NCBI RefSeq assembly: GCF_000024885.1
Contig: NC_013512.1
Span: 1,426,001 to 1,490,000, forward strand
Direction of reading: 5' to 3'
Source: Sulfurospirillum deleyianum DSM 6946
GTDB lineage: Bacteria; Campylobacterota; Campylobacteria; Campylobacterales; Sulfurospirillaceae
DNA: 64,000 nucleotides
Part shown: positions 37,139 to 47,339 of the stretch, piece by piece
Position numbering within the stretch: position 1 is the first letter of the stretch
Layout: each line of letters opens with the position of its first letter
Position numbers and translations under genes: made by a program
Notes under the pieces: model-generated
Seen by the model: the letters and a program-made list of their open reading frames with translations, nothing else
What the model was told of the DNA's origin: nothing
The model's database searches: none

Positions 37139-37246
37139 TGCTATCATCCACGACACTCCTTCACATAAACTTCTTATATAAAATTTATTTTTTAATTATT
37201 TTTTTATAGTTAAATTCAAGGGTAATAACATTTTAAGGAGGTCATT

Positions 37247-38785
37247 ATGGCTGATATTACCCGACGTAATTTTGTTAAACTTGGAGCACTAAGTGCAGGA
37301 ATGGTCGCATTAGGCGAAAATACCCTCAGTGCAAGTGCGCTTGAGCAAAAAGGTGTCAAATACGATCAAGAATATGATGTTGTGGTTATTGGTTCTGGAT
37401 TTGCAGGACTTGCCGCAACGATTACCGCAGCAGAGAAAGGTCTTAAAGTATGTGTCATTGAGAAAATGGGACGTTTTGGAGGTAATTCAATTATTAACGG
37501 TGGCTTATTTGCCGTGGTCAATAGTCCAAAACAAAAAGCAGAAGGTGTTCAAGATTCTATTGAGCTTTATCTCAAAGATATGCTCAAAGCAGGGTTAAAT
37601 ATGAACCACACAGATAATCTTAAAGTCATTGCCGCAAGAAGTGCTGACGCGCTTAAATTGACTGAAAAGTGCGGTGCAAAATATTATGAAAAACTTTCTC
37701 ACCTTGGTGGGCACTCTATTCCTAGAACCTATTTAACATCCACCGCAAGTGGTGCTGGGATTGTTCAACCTATGTTAAGCTATGCAGAAAAACTCTCCAA
37801 TGTCATACTGAAAAACCGAACAAAATTTGATGATTTTATTGCAGACGATTCTGGACGTATTGTAGGCGTTGTTATAAGAGAAGACTACAAATTTGATATG
37901 AAAGCCTTAGATGACAATGCAGAAAATAAAACAGGAGATATCAAATACATTAAAGCACGTAAAGGTGTGATTCTTGCTAGCGGTGGTTTTTGTAGAGACA
38001 CTTTCTTACGTAGTATGCAAGACCCTAGTATTCCTCTTGAATGCGACACGACAAATCAGCCAGGTGCAACGGGTGAAGTGATTATGAAAGCGTTAGAATT
38101 AGGTGCCGTACCCGTTCAAATGTCATGGATTCAATGGGGTCCTTGGGCAAGTCCAGATGAAAAAGGATTTGGTACGGCTTCTAATTTTAACATCAATGCA
38201 ACCTTTAGATACGGTATTACGGTCGATACAAAAACAGGTAAACGTTTTATGAATGAATTAGCTGACCGTCGTGTTCGTTCGCTTGCGATGTTTGATGTCA
38301 TAGGAAAGGATCAAAACTATCCTATCAACATTTGTGATCAAGCCGCTGTTGATAAAATCATTCCTGATTTAACTGCAAAAGCACTCGCTTCAGGTGTTGT
38401 TAAAAAATTCAATACCCTCGATGAATTAGCAGCAGCCTACAAAATCCCCGTTGCTGAATTGAAAAAAACCGTTGAAGCCTATAATGGATATGTCACAGCT
38501 AAGAAAGATACAGAATTTGGAAAACCCGTTCAAGGTGTAGAGGGTGTACAAGTCAGTAAACCTCCATTTTATGGTACCAGAGGCGTTCCAAAACTCCACT
38601 ACACTATGGGTGGTTTAAAAATCAATGACAAAGCGCAAGTCATCTGCACAAAAACAAAAAAACCTATTCCTGGTCTTTTTGCCGCAGGTGGTGTCAATGG
38701 TGGTATCCATGGTGCAAGTCGTTTGGGTAGTTGCTCTATTCCAGACTGTCTTGTCTTTGGTATCGTTGCGGGAGAAAATATCTAA
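37247..38785 (+). CDS. fccA: Periplasmic flavoprotein reductase (FccA-like, fumarate reductase family)
   Basis: A 512-residue flavoprotein with a Tat signal (TRRNFVKLGALSAG) and a good ribosome binding site (AAGGAGG). FAD binding is shown by VVVIGSGFAGLAATITAAEKG and the C-terminal HGASRLGSCSIPDCL. The substrate motif LHYTMGGLKIN and the Arg in NELADRRVRS, aligned by eye with the active-site Arg of Shewanella Fcc3, support reduction of an unsaturated acid such as fumarate, methacrylate or urocanate. There is no heme domain in this protein; hemes are supplied by the next two genes, like Wolinella FccABC. The true substrate is unknown. Confidence 0.82.
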   Translation: MADITRRNFVKLGALSAGMVALGENTLSASALEQKGVKYDQEYDVVVIGSGFAGLAATITAAEKGLKVCVIEKMGRFGGNSIINGGLFAVVNSPKQKAEGVQDSIELYLKDMLKAGLNMNHTDNLKVIAARSADALKLTEKCGAKYYEKLSHLGGHSIPRTYLTSTASGAGIVQPMLSYAEKLSNVILKNRTKFDDFIADDSGRIVGVVIREDYKFDMKALDDNAENKTGDIKYIKARKGVILASGGFCRDTFLRSMQDPSIPLECDTTNQPGATGEVIMKALELGAVPVQMSWIQWGPWASPDEKGFGTASNFNINATFRYGITVDTKTGKRFMNELADRRVRSLAMFDVIGKDQNYPINICDQAAVDKIIPDLTAKALASGVVKKFNTLDELAAAYKIPVAELKKTVEAYNGYVTAKKDTEFGKPVQGVEGVQVSKPPFYGTRGVPKLHYTMGGLKINDKAQVICTKTKKPIPGLFAAGGVNGGIHGASRLGSCSIPDCLVFGIVAGENI

Positions 38786-39247
38786 ATGAAACCAAGAGCA
38801 CACAATACATTTGTAGCTCTTTGTCTTTTTTTATGTTTTACTCTTTTACCTTTAACGCTTTTTGCAGGAGAAGAGTCCTCTTCTCCTGATTTAAAAGGAA
38901 GAGAAACCGTAACGATGACACAAGAGTTCAAAGAAAAATATCCTCTCAAACGTGTCCACGCAAAATTATCTTTAGACTGTCTCTTTTGTCATGAAGGAGA
39001 GGGAAATAATCCTGAAGCATTTAAAGCGGTTAGAGAAAAAACCTGTCTTGAATGCCATGGCTCTAAAGAAAAAATTGCACAACGTTTAGATTTTATAGGC
39101 AAACCAAACCCACACAACTCCATTCATGATGGAACACGCTTATCCTGTGATGAGTGTCATAATGAGCACAAAGAGTCTACCAACATGTGTGCGGAATGTC
39201 ATGAAAAAGAGATTGCTACGAATATGTGGATGAGGAAAACGCCATGA
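38786..39247 (+). CDS. fccB: Tetraheme cytochrome c3-like protein (FccB-like)
   Basis: A 153-residue secreted cytochrome with a signal peptide (FVALCLFLCFTLLPLTLFA) and four CXXCH motifs: CLFCH, CLECH, CDECH and CAECH. It likely passes electrons from the membrane cytochrome to the flavoprotein. It starts on the base after the fccA stop codon and its stop overlaps the fccC start (ATGA). Confidence 0.85.
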   Translation: MKPRAHNTFVALCLFLCFTLLPLTLFAGEESSSPDLKGRETVTMTQEFKEKYPLKRVHAKLSLDCLFCHEGEGNNPEAFKAVREKTCLECHGSKEKIAQRLDFIGKPNPHNSIHDGTRLSCDECHNEHKESTNMCAECHEKEIATNMWMRKTP

Positions 39248-39864
39248 AACTTAAACTATTTATCTTTCTATCCATCGGTATTGGTGTTGGATTGGTGTTG
39301 AGTCTTGTCACTTACTATGGACTTCACAAAACAAGCGATCAAAAGTTTTGTGTCATCTGCCATGAAATGGATCCTATGGTGGTGGCTTACAGAGAAGATG
39401 TACACGGAGGTGCGGGAAAATTAGGAGCAAGTGCGAAGTGTGTTGATTGTCATTTACCCCATGATAATATCCTCAAATACATCTATACCAAAGCAAGAAA
39501 CGGTGTTGTAGAAGGAAGTATTCATCTCTTTGGCGATCCTTCTAAAATTAATTGGATTGAGAAAAGAGCACACAGAGAAAGTTTTGTCTTTGATGATGGC
39601 TGTTTAGAATGTCATGGCAATCTCCTCTCAACTCAAACAGCTTCCAAACAAGCACAGAAAATGCACACACATTATCAAAGCCTCAAAGGAACAGATAAAG
39701 AAATTCATTGTGCTTCGTGTCATATTGATGCAGGACATCAAAATATGCGAAATATCTTAAATTATTACACCCCAGAATTTGAGATAATGAAGGAGCACAT
39801 GAAAGAGAAAAAGAGTGAAATACAAGAAAAATATCAACACTATGGCATCCAAAAGGAGAAGTAA
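39244..39864 (+). CDS. fccC: NapC/NirT-type membrane tetraheme cytochrome c (FccC-like)
   Basis: A 206-residue protein with one N-terminal transmembrane segment (FIFLSIGIGVGLVLSLVTYYG) and four heme motifs, CVICH, CVDCH, CLECH and CASCH, as in NapC/NrfH quinol dehydrogenases. It should oxidise menaquinol and feed FccB. The start at 39244 forms an ATGA overlap with fccB and has GAGGA seven bases upstream; an in-frame ATG at 39226 is less likely. Confidence 0.88.
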   Translation: MKLKLFIFLSIGIGVGLVLSLVTYYGLHKTSDQKFCVICHEMDPMVVAYREDVHGGAGKLGASAKCVDCHLPHDNILKYIYTKARNGVVEGSIHLFGDPSKINWIEKRAHRESFVFDDGCLECHGNLLSTQTASKQAQKMHTHYQSLKGTDKEIHCASCHIDAGHQNMRNILNYYTPEFEIMKEHMKEKKSEIQEKYQHYGIQKEK

Positions 39865-39898
39865 AAAGCTTTCTTTTTATGCCTCATTTTTCATATTT

Positions 39899-39978
39899 GG
39901 TATCCTTATTAAAACTTTACATGTAAAATGAAATGAGAGCAATTATGCTACAATCATTTCATTAAAAATAAGGATACC
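39899..39978. promoter_or_regulatory. Nested inverted repeats overlapping the promoter and ribosome binding site of the patB-like gene
   Basis: An outer 12-base repeat (GGTATCCTTATT at 39899-39910, its complement at 39967-39978) encloses an inner 10-base repeat (AATGAAATGA at 39927-39936, complement at 39954-39963) and one TTACATGTAA copy. The right outer arm contains the AAGGAT ribosome binding site of the downstream gene. Possible roles are an operator, an RNA switch hiding that site, or termination of fccABC. Confidence 0.45.
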
Positions 39979-39982
39979 TTAT

Positions 39983-41122
39983 ATGAGTTTTTTTAATGAA
40001 GTCGTCGATAGAACCCAAACACCTTCTGAAAAATGGAACAAATACAAAGGCATAGATGTCATTCCCGCATGGGTTGCTGATATGGATTTTAAATCGCCTC
40101 CGTGTGTGATTGAAGCTTTGCAAAAGCGTGTGAGTGAGGGTGTTTTTGGCTATACCTCTGTTGATGATGAAACCTATGCTGCGATTATTGGTTTTATCAA
40201 ACGCCACTATGGCTGGGAAATTCGCAAAGAGTGGTTGGTCTTTACGCAGGGTGTGGTGAGCAGTATGAACATTGCGTGTATGGTGATTGAGACGGGAAGT
40301 GTCATGACCACAACGCCTATTTATCCCCATTTTATCAAAGCACCTAAACACGCAGGACATGAGGTTATTGCTATTAAGATGAAAGAAGAAAACAACCGTT
40401 GGACGCTTGATTTTGAAGCGATGGAAGCACACATAACTCCTACATGTAAACTTTTTATGCTCTGCAATCCTTACAACCCAGCAGGTACGGTTTTTACATG
40501 TAAAGAGTTAGAGCAATTAGGAGCCTTTTGTGTGAAGCATGACCTCACCCTCTGTTCAGATGAAATTCATGCTGATTTGCTGTTAAAACCAGAGGCAAAA
40601 CACATTCCTATTGCCTCACTCAGCCCCGCACTTCAAGAGCGCACCATTACCCTCATGGCGCCTAGTAAAACCTTTAATATCGCAGGGCTTCAAGCCTCTT
40701 TTGCCATCATTCCCAACGCCACACTTCGTAAACGCTTTAAAGAGAGTATGGGAAGCATGGTTGGAGGCATTAATCTTTTAGGCATTACTGCCATGAGAAC
40801 CGCCTACGAAAAAGGCGATGCGTGGTTAGCGGAGCTTCGTCTTTATTTGGCAGAAAACCTCAAACTCGTTCAAGCCTTTGTCGCCAAAAATCCAAAACTT
40901 AAACTCCTAGAACACGAAGCCACGTTTTTAGCATGGATAGACGCTTCGGCTTTACATGTAGAAAGCCCGCACGAATTTTTTCTGGAATTTGGCGTGGGAC
41001 TGAGTGATGGGGAGCCTTTTGGCGACAAAAATTTTGTACGCTTAAACTTTGGAACACAAAAAAATCTTTTAGAGGAGATTCTAAAACGCATGCAAAAAGC
41101 AATGGATAGTTTAAAAATTTAA
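39983..41122 (+). CDS. PatB/MalY-type PLP-dependent C-S lyase
   Basis: A 379-residue fold-type I enzyme starting MSFFNEVVDRTQTPSEKWNK, with WVADMDFKSPPCV and the PLP lysine in LMAPSKTFNIAGLQASF. This is the MalY/PatB family, often acting as cystathionine beta-lyase or a related cysteine-S-conjugate lyase. ATG at 39983 has AAGGAT six bases upstream. Two near or exact palindromes lie inside (40441, 40494). Confidence 0.85.
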   Translation: MSFFNEVVDRTQTPSEKWNKYKGIDVIPAWVADMDFKSPPCVIEALQKRVSEGVFGYTSVDDETYAAIIGFIKRHYGWEIRKEWLVFTQGVVSSMNIACMVIETGSVMTTTPIYPHFIKAPKHAGHEVIAIKMKEENNRWTLDFEAMEAHITPTCKLFMLCNPYNPAGTVFTCKELEQLGAFCVKHDLTLCSDEIHADLLLKPEAKHIPIASLSPALQERTITLMAPSKTFNIAGLQASFAIIPNATLRKRFKESMGSMVGGINLLGITAMRTAYEKGDAWLAELRLYLAENLKLVQAFVAKNPKLKLLEHEATFLAWIDASALHVESPHEFFLEFGVGLSDGEPFGDKNFVRLNFGTQKNLLEEILKRMQKAMDSLKI

Positions 41123-41163
41123 GGCAAAATCGCTAAAATCATATAATTTTTTTAAGGGACACG

Positions 41164-41781
41164 ATGAAACTTTTCTATCTTATAATACTTGCTTTTCTCT
41201 TTTTAGTGACAGGGTGTAGTCAAAAAACTTTAGTGCAAACGCCCCCACCTGTTATCCAGCCTGATGATACACCTAAACGCATGGGAATCCTTCAAAATGC
41301 ACTCAAACACCATGGTAAAAAAGATGGTGGGGATTGTTCAGGATTTGTCACGTTGGTCAATAAAGAGAGCTTTGCCCCTTACTTTACAACCGAAGAGCTC
41401 AATGAGTACTTTGAAGATTCAAGGCGTTCACTCGCCATCTATAATCTTTTAGAGACCCAAAACCGTCTTTACCATGAAAAACCTAAAGTGGGCGATCTTG
41501 TCTTCTTTGCCAATACCGTTAAAGAATACGCTAAAGCAAAAAAAAGTGTCGACAACATTACTCATATTGGTATCATTACGAAAATTGATAACGATGAAAC
41601 CGTACATTTTATTCACCATACCAAAGGAAAAAATCTCATTAGCCAAATGAATTTAAACTATCCAACAGACGTCAACTACGAAGAAAAAAAGATCAATTCC
41701 TACATGGAAAAATGCCCTAAAAATGAAGGCTATCTCTGCTTAGCCCCTGCTTATTTTAGTGCTTATGGGAGTATCAAATGA
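41164..41781 (+). CDS. NlpC/P60-like lipoprotein, first of a tandem pair
   Basis: A 205-residue lipoprotein: signal to the lipobox FLFLVTGC, then a compact NlpC/P60-like domain with the nucleophile in DGGDCSGFV (about residue 58) and His in ITHIGIITK. It is similar to the next gene over most of its length, indicating tandem duplication, and overlaps it by four bases. Such lipoproteins may cut peptidoglycan peptides. Confidence 0.78.
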   Translation: MKLFYLIILAFLFLVTGCSQKTLVQTPPPVIQPDDTPKRMGILQNALKHHGKKDGGDCSGFVTLVNKESFAPYFTTEELNEYFEDSRRSLAIYNLLETQNRLYHEKPKVGDLVFFANTVKEYAKAKKSVDNITHIGIITKIDNDETVHFIHHTKGKNLISQMNLNYPTDVNYEEKKINSYMEKCPKNEGYLCLAPAYFSAYGSIK

Positions 41782-42560
41782 AACAGATTATGTTAAGCCT
41801 TAGTGCCCTATTGCTGTGTGGATGTGCCATGACGCAGGTTGAAGTTTCACCTACAAACAATGTCGCTGAAGCCAAAGTGGAACCTAAAATGTACATCGAC
41901 AATGAACCCACCAATGAACTCTTACTTGAAAAAGAGAAAGAAAGTTATGTTTTGCGTCATGCGCCACAACGCTCATCACGTGAAACGATTGTGGAAAATG
42001 CTATGATGTATTTGGGAAAACGAGACGGTGGGGATTGTTCAGGATTTGTCAATCTTATCAATCTTAAAACAGGTCGTCCTTTTTACGATGAAAAAGAGTT
42101 AAACGCTAGTTTTGATAACGCACGAAAATCCCGTGCCATGTTTAATCTTATGTCTAAAAAAGGTAATGCTTACGAGGCACGACTTCCAAATCTTGGAGAC
42201 CTTGTCTTTTTTGAAAATACCGAGCGAAGAGCCACCCCTAAAACCAAAAAAACAGTTAAAAGCAAAACAAAAAATGCTAAAAAAGAGATTGTTCAAAAAA
42301 AGCCATCTGTGCCAAATGTGGCTGAGAACATCACTCATGTGGGCATTGTCACCAAAGTGGAAGCTGATGGTACGGTAGAGTTTATTCACCACTCCAATGG
42401 TAAAAATATTTTAGATTATATGAATTTTAACTACCCCATGCTCACACACAAAGATGGCAAAAAAATCAATACCTACATGAAGCGTTGCCCCTCAAAAAAA
42501 GGTGCGGCACAACCACAATGTATGAATATCGCCTTTTTCGTGGCGTATGGGACATTTTAG
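41778..42560 (+). CDS. NlpC/P60-like lipoprotein, second of a tandem pair
   Basis: A 260-residue paralogue of the preceding protein. It has its own lipobox (LLLCGCA), catalytic DGGDCSGFV near residue 93, and ITHVGIVTK followed by FIHHSNGKN. Compared with its neighbour it has an extra lysine-rich insert (about 155-180, KTVKSKTKNAKKEI). The ATG overlaps the preceding TGA. The two probably form an operon. Confidence 0.78.
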   Translation: MKQIMLSLSALLLCGCAMTQVEVSPTNNVAEAKVEPKMYIDNEPTNELLLEKEKESYVLRHAPQRSSRETIVENAMMYLGKRDGGDCSGFVNLINLKTGRPFYDEKELNASFDNARKSRAMFNLMSKKGNAYEARLPNLGDLVFFENTERRATPKTKKTVKSKTKNAKKEIVQKKPSVPNVAENITHVGIVTKVEADGTVEFIHHSNGKNILDYMNFNYPMLTHKDGKKINTYMKRCPSKKGAAQPQCMNIAFFVAYGTF

Positions 42561-42593
42561 AATGAGTTACATGTAAAGTCTAAATAGGAAGCA

Positions 42594-42615
42594 AAGAGGT
42601 GCTTTCACACCTCTT
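42594..42615. terminator. Hairpin between convergent lipoprotein and purL genes
   Basis: A perfect eight-pair stem AAGAGGTG/CACCTCTT with a six-base loop lies between the two stops. No strong T run follows on either strand, so it may be only part of a terminator. Confidence 0.5.
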
Positions 42616-42623
42616 AAAGAGTA

Positions 42624-44825
42624 CTAGATATCTTGTTCGATAACTTCTTGGAAACGGTTAAAATAACGATCTTTGATAGCCTCAACAGATTTTGAAATAT
42701 CATTACATGTAAAATTATTTCCACCCACGGTTCCAATTTTCACAGCGCTTAAACCGCTCTCTTTTACCATCACTTCAAAGCCTGAAACATTACTGACTTC
42801 AACAATCGCACGAGAAAAACTCTCTGAAAAAATATCTCGTACATCATTCAATGCAACGTTACATGTAACGCCTTTTCCACTCTTTGCAGCCATCTTAGCA
42901 AGCGCAATGGCAATACCACCTACGTTCACATCTTTAGCCGCACTGAGGTAGCCTTTTTTATTGGCTTCAATCACCAAATTCCAAAGCTTCAACTCTTTTG
43001 CATAATCCAAAGGAGCCAATGTTCCTTCCACTTTACCAAACAGCTCTTTCATATACAAACTGCCACCAAAATCGCTTTTGGTTTCACCGATAAGATAAAG
43101 AGATGCGCCCTCATTTTGGAAACTTGATGGTAATGTTTTGTTGGCATCTTGATTGAGTCCAACCATCACAATGGCAGGCGTTGGGAAAACACCCACACCA
43201 TTGGTTTCGTTGTACAACGAGACGTTACCACTTACAACAGGCGTGTTAAGAGCCGCACATGCCTCTTTGATGCCATAACAACCCTCAGCAAATTGCCACA
43301 TCACTTCGGGGTTTTCAGGATTTCCGTAGTTGAGACAATCGGTGATGGCAAGAGGTGTTGCGCCACTCATCGCAACATTTCTTCCACTCTCAGCCACCGC
43401 AGCTGCTGCACCCATTTTAGGGTCGATGTAGTTATAACGTGGGTTACAATCGCTACTCATCGCAATGGCTTTTCCATTCTCTTTAATACGAATCACACTT
43501 GCATCAAGGCTGCCTGGTGCTTTAATCGTATTGGTTTGTACGGTTGAGTCGTATTGGTCAAAAATCCATGATTTATCAGAAATTTCAACAGAGTTTAAAA
43601 GGGTATCAAACGCTTTTTGATTCTCAACTTTGTCAAAATCATTGATGGTTGTCTTTTGAATGCTCGCCAAATAAGCAGGCTCTTTGGTTGGTCTATCATA
43701 AATCGGTGCTTGTTCACTCACAGGCTGGACTGGCATATCAGCCACTTTTTCGCCATGCCAGAAAAGCTCCATATTTCCAGTAGCAGTAACTTCACCGATG
43801 ATTTCAGCATTAAGGTCCCATTTTCTAAAGATATCAACCACTTTATCTTCATACCCTTTTTTCGCACAAATGAGCATACGCTCTTGTGATTCTGAGAGCA
43901 TAAATTCAAAGGGTTGCATCCCTTCTTCACGTGCTGGAACTTTATCTAAGTGCATAATCATACCGCTACCACTGCGTCCTGCCATCTCAAAAGAACTCGA
44001 CGTTAAACCCGCCGCACCCATATCTTGGATACCTACAATGTAGTCGGTTTTAAAGAGTTCTAAACACGCTTCAAGTAAAAGTTTTTCAGCAAAAGGATCA
44101 CCCACTTGAACGGTTGGACGAAGGCTTTTATTCGCTTCGGTAAAGCTATCGCTCGCCATAACAGCACCACCCAAACCATCACGACCTGTTTTAGAACCTA
44201 CATACACCACAGGATTACCAATCCCCTCAGCTCTGCCGTAAAAAATTTCATCGCTTTTTGCAAGACCGAGTGTAAAAGCATTGACAAGAATGTTTCCATT
44301 GTAACTCTCATCAAAAAATGTTTCGCCACCAATAGTAGGAACACCCATACAGTTACCGTATCCACCGATACCCGCAACCACACCACGGACTAAATAGCGT
44401 TGATGATGAGAAATGTCATCGTTATTGGTGACATTACCAAAGCGAAGTGAGTTCATGTTGGCTACTGGACGTGCACCCATGGTAAAGACGTCTCTTAAGA
44501 TTCCGCCCACACCGGTTGCCGCACCTTGATAAGGCTCGATAAAACTAGGGTGATTGTGAGATTCCATTTTAAAGACAGCCGCCATACCGTCTCCTACGTC
44601 AATAACACCCGCATTTTCACCTGGACCTTGAATCACCCATGGTGCTTTGGTAGGAAAGCCATTCAGATATTTTTTACTGGATTTGTAAGAGCAGTGTTCG
44701 CTCCACATGGATGAGAAGATACCAATCTCTAGCATATTAGGCTCACGTCCTAAAATGTTCAAAATATTTTCATATTCGTCTTTTGTCAACTTATGTTTTT
44801 TTAACACTGCGTCTAAATTTTCCAT
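42624..44825 (-). CDS. purL: Phosphoribosylformylglycinamidine synthase subunit PurL
   Basis: A 733-residue small-type FGAM synthase, working with PurQ and PurS. Motifs include [20 protein letters not shown] near the start, [46 protein letters not shown], and [13 protein letters not shown]. Length is normal for this type. Two copies of the palindrome at 42703 and 42859 lie in the C-terminal coding region, each read Thr-Cys-Asn. Confidence 0.96.
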   Translation of the reverse strand: MENLDAVLKKHKLTKDEYENILNILGREPNMLEIGIFSSMWSEHCSYKSSKKYLNGFPTKAPWVIQGPGENAGVIDVGDGMAAVFKMESHNHPSFIEPYQGAATGVGGILRDVFTMGARPVANMNSLRFGNVTNNDDISHHQRYLVRGVVAGIGGYGNCMGVPTIGGETFFDESYNGNILVNAFTLGLAKSDEIFYGRAEGIGNPVVYVGSKTGRDGLGGAVMASDSFTEANKSLRPTVQVGDPFAEKLLLEACLELFKTDYIVGIQDMGAAGLTSSSFEMAGRSGSGMIMHLDKVPAREEGMQPFEFMLSESQERMLICAKKGYEDKVVDIFRKWDLNAEIIGEVTATGNMELFWHGEKVADMPVQPVSEQAPIYDRPTKEPAYLASIQKTTINDFDKVENQKAFDTLLNSVEISDKSWIFDQYDSTVQTNTIKAPGSLDASVIRIKENGKAIAMSSDCNPRYNYIDPKMGAAAAVAESGRNVAMSGATPLAITDCLNYGNPENPEVMWQFAEGCYGIKEACAALNTPVVSGNVSLYNETNGVGVFPTPAIVMVGLNQDANKTLPSSFQNEGASLYLIGETKSDFGGSLYMKELFGKVEGTLAPLDYAKELKLWNLVIEANKKGYLSAAKDVNVGGIAIALAKMAAKSGKGVTCNVALNDVRDIFSESFSRAIVEVSNVSGFEVMVKESGLSAVKIGTVGGNNFTCNDISKSVEAIKDRYFNRFQEVIEQDI

Positions 44826-44886
44826 GGATTATCGCCCTATGTGATGTAATTAAAATGGGCTTATTGTACAAAAAAGGAGCTAAAAG

Positions 44887-46776
44887 TTAGTTTTGACGCA
44901 AATACTCCTCACACGCTTCTGCACTCATGGGTTTTGCAAATAAAAAGCCTTGCGCCAGATGACATCCGTTTTTAAGTAAAAACTCTTCTTGCTCCTCTTC
45001 TTCAACGCCTTCTGCTAAGACTTCAAGTCTTAAGCCTTGCGCTAAAGAAACAATGGCTCTTAAAATAGCCCTATCTTCATAATCATAAGGTAAATCTTTG
45101 ATGAAAGAACGGTCAATTTTGAGTTTTTGTAAAGGGAGTTGTTTGAGATAACTTAAAGAAGAATACCCTGTTCCAAAATCATCCACAGCAATGCTAAAGC
45201 CCAAATCTTGAAGTTCTTGAAGCATCAAAATAGACGATTCTGCTTTGGTCATAATGTAACTCTCTGTCACCTCAAGTTCAATCAAAGAAGCATCAACGCC
45301 AATTTCCTTGCGAATTGCCTCCAATCTATCCACAAAATTCTCTTCTTCTATTTGGATACCTGAAATATTAATCGCCATTCTCCCAGTCAAAAGCTTCTCT
45401 TCACTCCACTGCTTGACCTGTTGCAACGCCTTTTTAAAAACCATTTCACCCATAGGAATAATCAAACGATTTTCTTCTGCCCTTGGGATAAAAACATTCG
45501 GTCCTAAAATGCCTTTTGAAGGTTCATTCCATCGTATCAGCGCCTCAATACCAATCACTTTTTTCGTTTTAAGGTCTATTTGAGGCTGATAATAGAGCAC
45601 AAACTCATCATTATCAAGAGCTCGTTTGATTTCATTATCAAGTTTCGTCGATTTGACAATCGTATCGGTCATATCTTGCGTGTAAAACACATAACGATTT
45701 TTACCATTGCTTTTTGCTTCATACATCGCTGTATCTGCATTTTTAAATAACATTTCAAAGCTCGTGCCATCTTGAGGAGAACACGCCACGCCAATGCTAA
45801 CCCCCAATAAAAAACTATCTTCTTCTAAAACAATGGGTTCAACCAAACTACGCACCAAATCCTCACACAAACTTCCTACATGTAAATGCCCATTGGTTAA
45901 AATTACAAACTCATCACCGCCCACACGGGCTAAAAAATCACTCTCGCACAGACAACTTGCAAAACGTTTTGCCACAATTTGAATCACTCTATCACCAATA
46001 GAATGTCCATACATGTCATTGATATTTTTAAAATAATCCAAATCTAAAAATAAAAACGCCATCAACGAATTATCATCTAAGCGTCGTTTTTCAAACTCTT
46101 GTCTTAAATAGGCACGATTAGGAAGTCTCGTTAACGGATCATTCAGCGCTAAAAAAAGCATATCTTCTTGCGTGCGTTTGCGATCACTGATGTCACGATG
46201 GGTTCCCGCAAGCCTTAAAGGAGCACCGGTCTTTTCATCCCGCTTTACCACCGCCCCAGAACCTTCTATCCAAACCCAATGCCCATCTTTATGTTGCATC
46301 CGAAACTCAATCACATAAGGTTTGTTATTACGAATGGTACTTTCAATCGCTTTGTCTGCAACAATTTTATCGCTAGGATGAATTCTCTCAGCCCAATCTT
46401 TAAAATCATCTTGAATATCCCCACGCATTAAGCCTAAGAAACCAAGCCATCGATCATTAACCCACTGTTGATGGTTGACATAATCCCAATCCCAATACCC
46501 TAAATTTGCCCCTTCTATCACATATTCAAGTCGTTGGCGATGTTCATTGAGATTTTTGCGAATAGACTCTATCTCATCAATTTTTGCCTTAATCAGAAAA
46601 TAGAGCATCAAAGAAGTAATCAAAATAAAAAAGAGTCCCTTAATAGTTTGCAAAGAGCTTATAAGAGAGTTATCGTGAATAAAAAAACCCACAACGCTAT
46701 CCGAAAACAAAATCCACAAAATAGAAAAAAAAGCATACACTAAAACAATGCGCAAAGGGTTCATCATAATTCGCAT
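44887..46776 (-). CDS. GGDEF-EAL cyclic-di-GMP protein with PAS domain
   Basis: A 629-residue membrane protein: two transmembrane segments (about 9-28 and 40-60), a PAS domain with PAC (about 75-190, MQHKDGHWVWIEGSGAV), GGDEF domain with intact ARVGGDEFVIL, and EAL domain with VIGIEALIRWNEP, ELEVTES, DDFGTGYSSLSYLK and LKIDRSFI. Both catalytic signatures look intact, so it could make or cleave c-di-GMP. It is monocistronic and divergent from tatB. Confidence 0.92.
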   Translation of the reverse strand: MRIMMNPLRIVLVYAFFSILWILFSDSVVGFFIHDNSLISSLQTIKGLFFILITSLMLYFLIKAKIDEIESIRKNLNEHRQRLEYVIEGANLGYWDWDYVNHQQWVNDRWLGFLGLMRGDIQDDFKDWAERIHPSDKIVADKAIESTIRNNKPYVIEFRMQHKDGHWVWIEGSGAVVKRDEKTGAPLRLAGTHRDISDRKRTQEDMLFLALNDPLTRLPNRAYLRQEFEKRRLDDNSLMAFLFLDLDYFKNINDMYGHSIGDRVIQIVAKRFASCLCESDFLARVGGDEFVILTNGHLHVGSLCEDLVRSLVEPIVLEEDSFLLGVSIGVACSPQDGTSFEMLFKNADTAMYEAKSNGKNRYVFYTQDMTDTIVKSTKLDNEIKRALDNDEFVLYYQPQIDLKTKKVIGIEALIRWNEPSKGILGPNVFIPRAEENRLIIPMGEMVFKKALQQVKQWSEEKLLTGRMAINISGIQIEEENFVDRLEAIRKEIGVDASLIELEVTESYIMTKAESSILMLQELQDLGFSIAVDDFGTGYSSLSYLKQLPLQKLKIDRSFIKDLPYDYEDRAILRAIVSLAQGLRLEVLAEGVEEEEQEEFLLKNGCHLAQGFLFAKPMSAEACEEYLRQN

Positions 46777-46895
46777 ACGCCTCGTCTCCTTTTAGAGATT
46801 TATTTCGCATTTATTATACAGATATTTATATTATTTTGATGAAAGTTCAGCTAAGATTCAACTTTTAAATTTACTTCGTAGAGGCGGTACCTTTT

Positions 46896-47339
46896 ATGTT
46901 TGGATTAGGTATATCAGAACTCCTAATAATTGCCATCATAGCAATTATCTTTTTAGGACCAGAAAAATTACCAGAAGCAATGGTTAAAGGTGCAAAATTT
47001 TTTAAAACATTTAAAAACAGCATCAACGATGTCAAAAGTTCCTTTGAACAAGAGATGAAAATTCAAGAGCTTAAAGAAGAAGCACTTACTTATAAGAAGA
47101 AATTGGATGAAGCAGCAACCAGCGCACGCAAAGTGATTAGCTTTGATGAACTTGAAGAGATTAAAAAGACAACCCAAGGTGTTAACGATTCTCTCAAAGA
47201 GTTAGAAAACAGTGTGAAAGAAAGTGTTTCACATCCAACACCTATCTCTTCGGAAGAGACTAAAATAACGACAGCAGAAGCACTCCCTTCTTCAACTGCA
47301 TCCCAAATACCTGAAACCAAAAAAGAGGTAACTGCCTAA
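46896..47339 (+). CDS. tatB: Sec-independent translocase component TatB
   Basis: A 147-residue protein starting MFGLGISELLIIAIIAIIFL with the GP-E-LP hinge in GPEKLPEAM, then an amphipathic helix and a long charged C-terminus. This is TatB, which with TatC recognises Tat substrates such as the FccA precursor. It precedes tatC with a one-base overlap. Confidence 0.93.
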   Translation: MFGLGISELLIIAIIAIIFLGPEKLPEAMVKGAKFFKTFKNSINDVKSSFEQEMKIQELKEEALTYKKKLDEAATSARKVISFDELEEIKKTTQGVNDSLKELENSVKESVSHPTPISSEETKITTAEALPSSTASQIPETKKEVTA

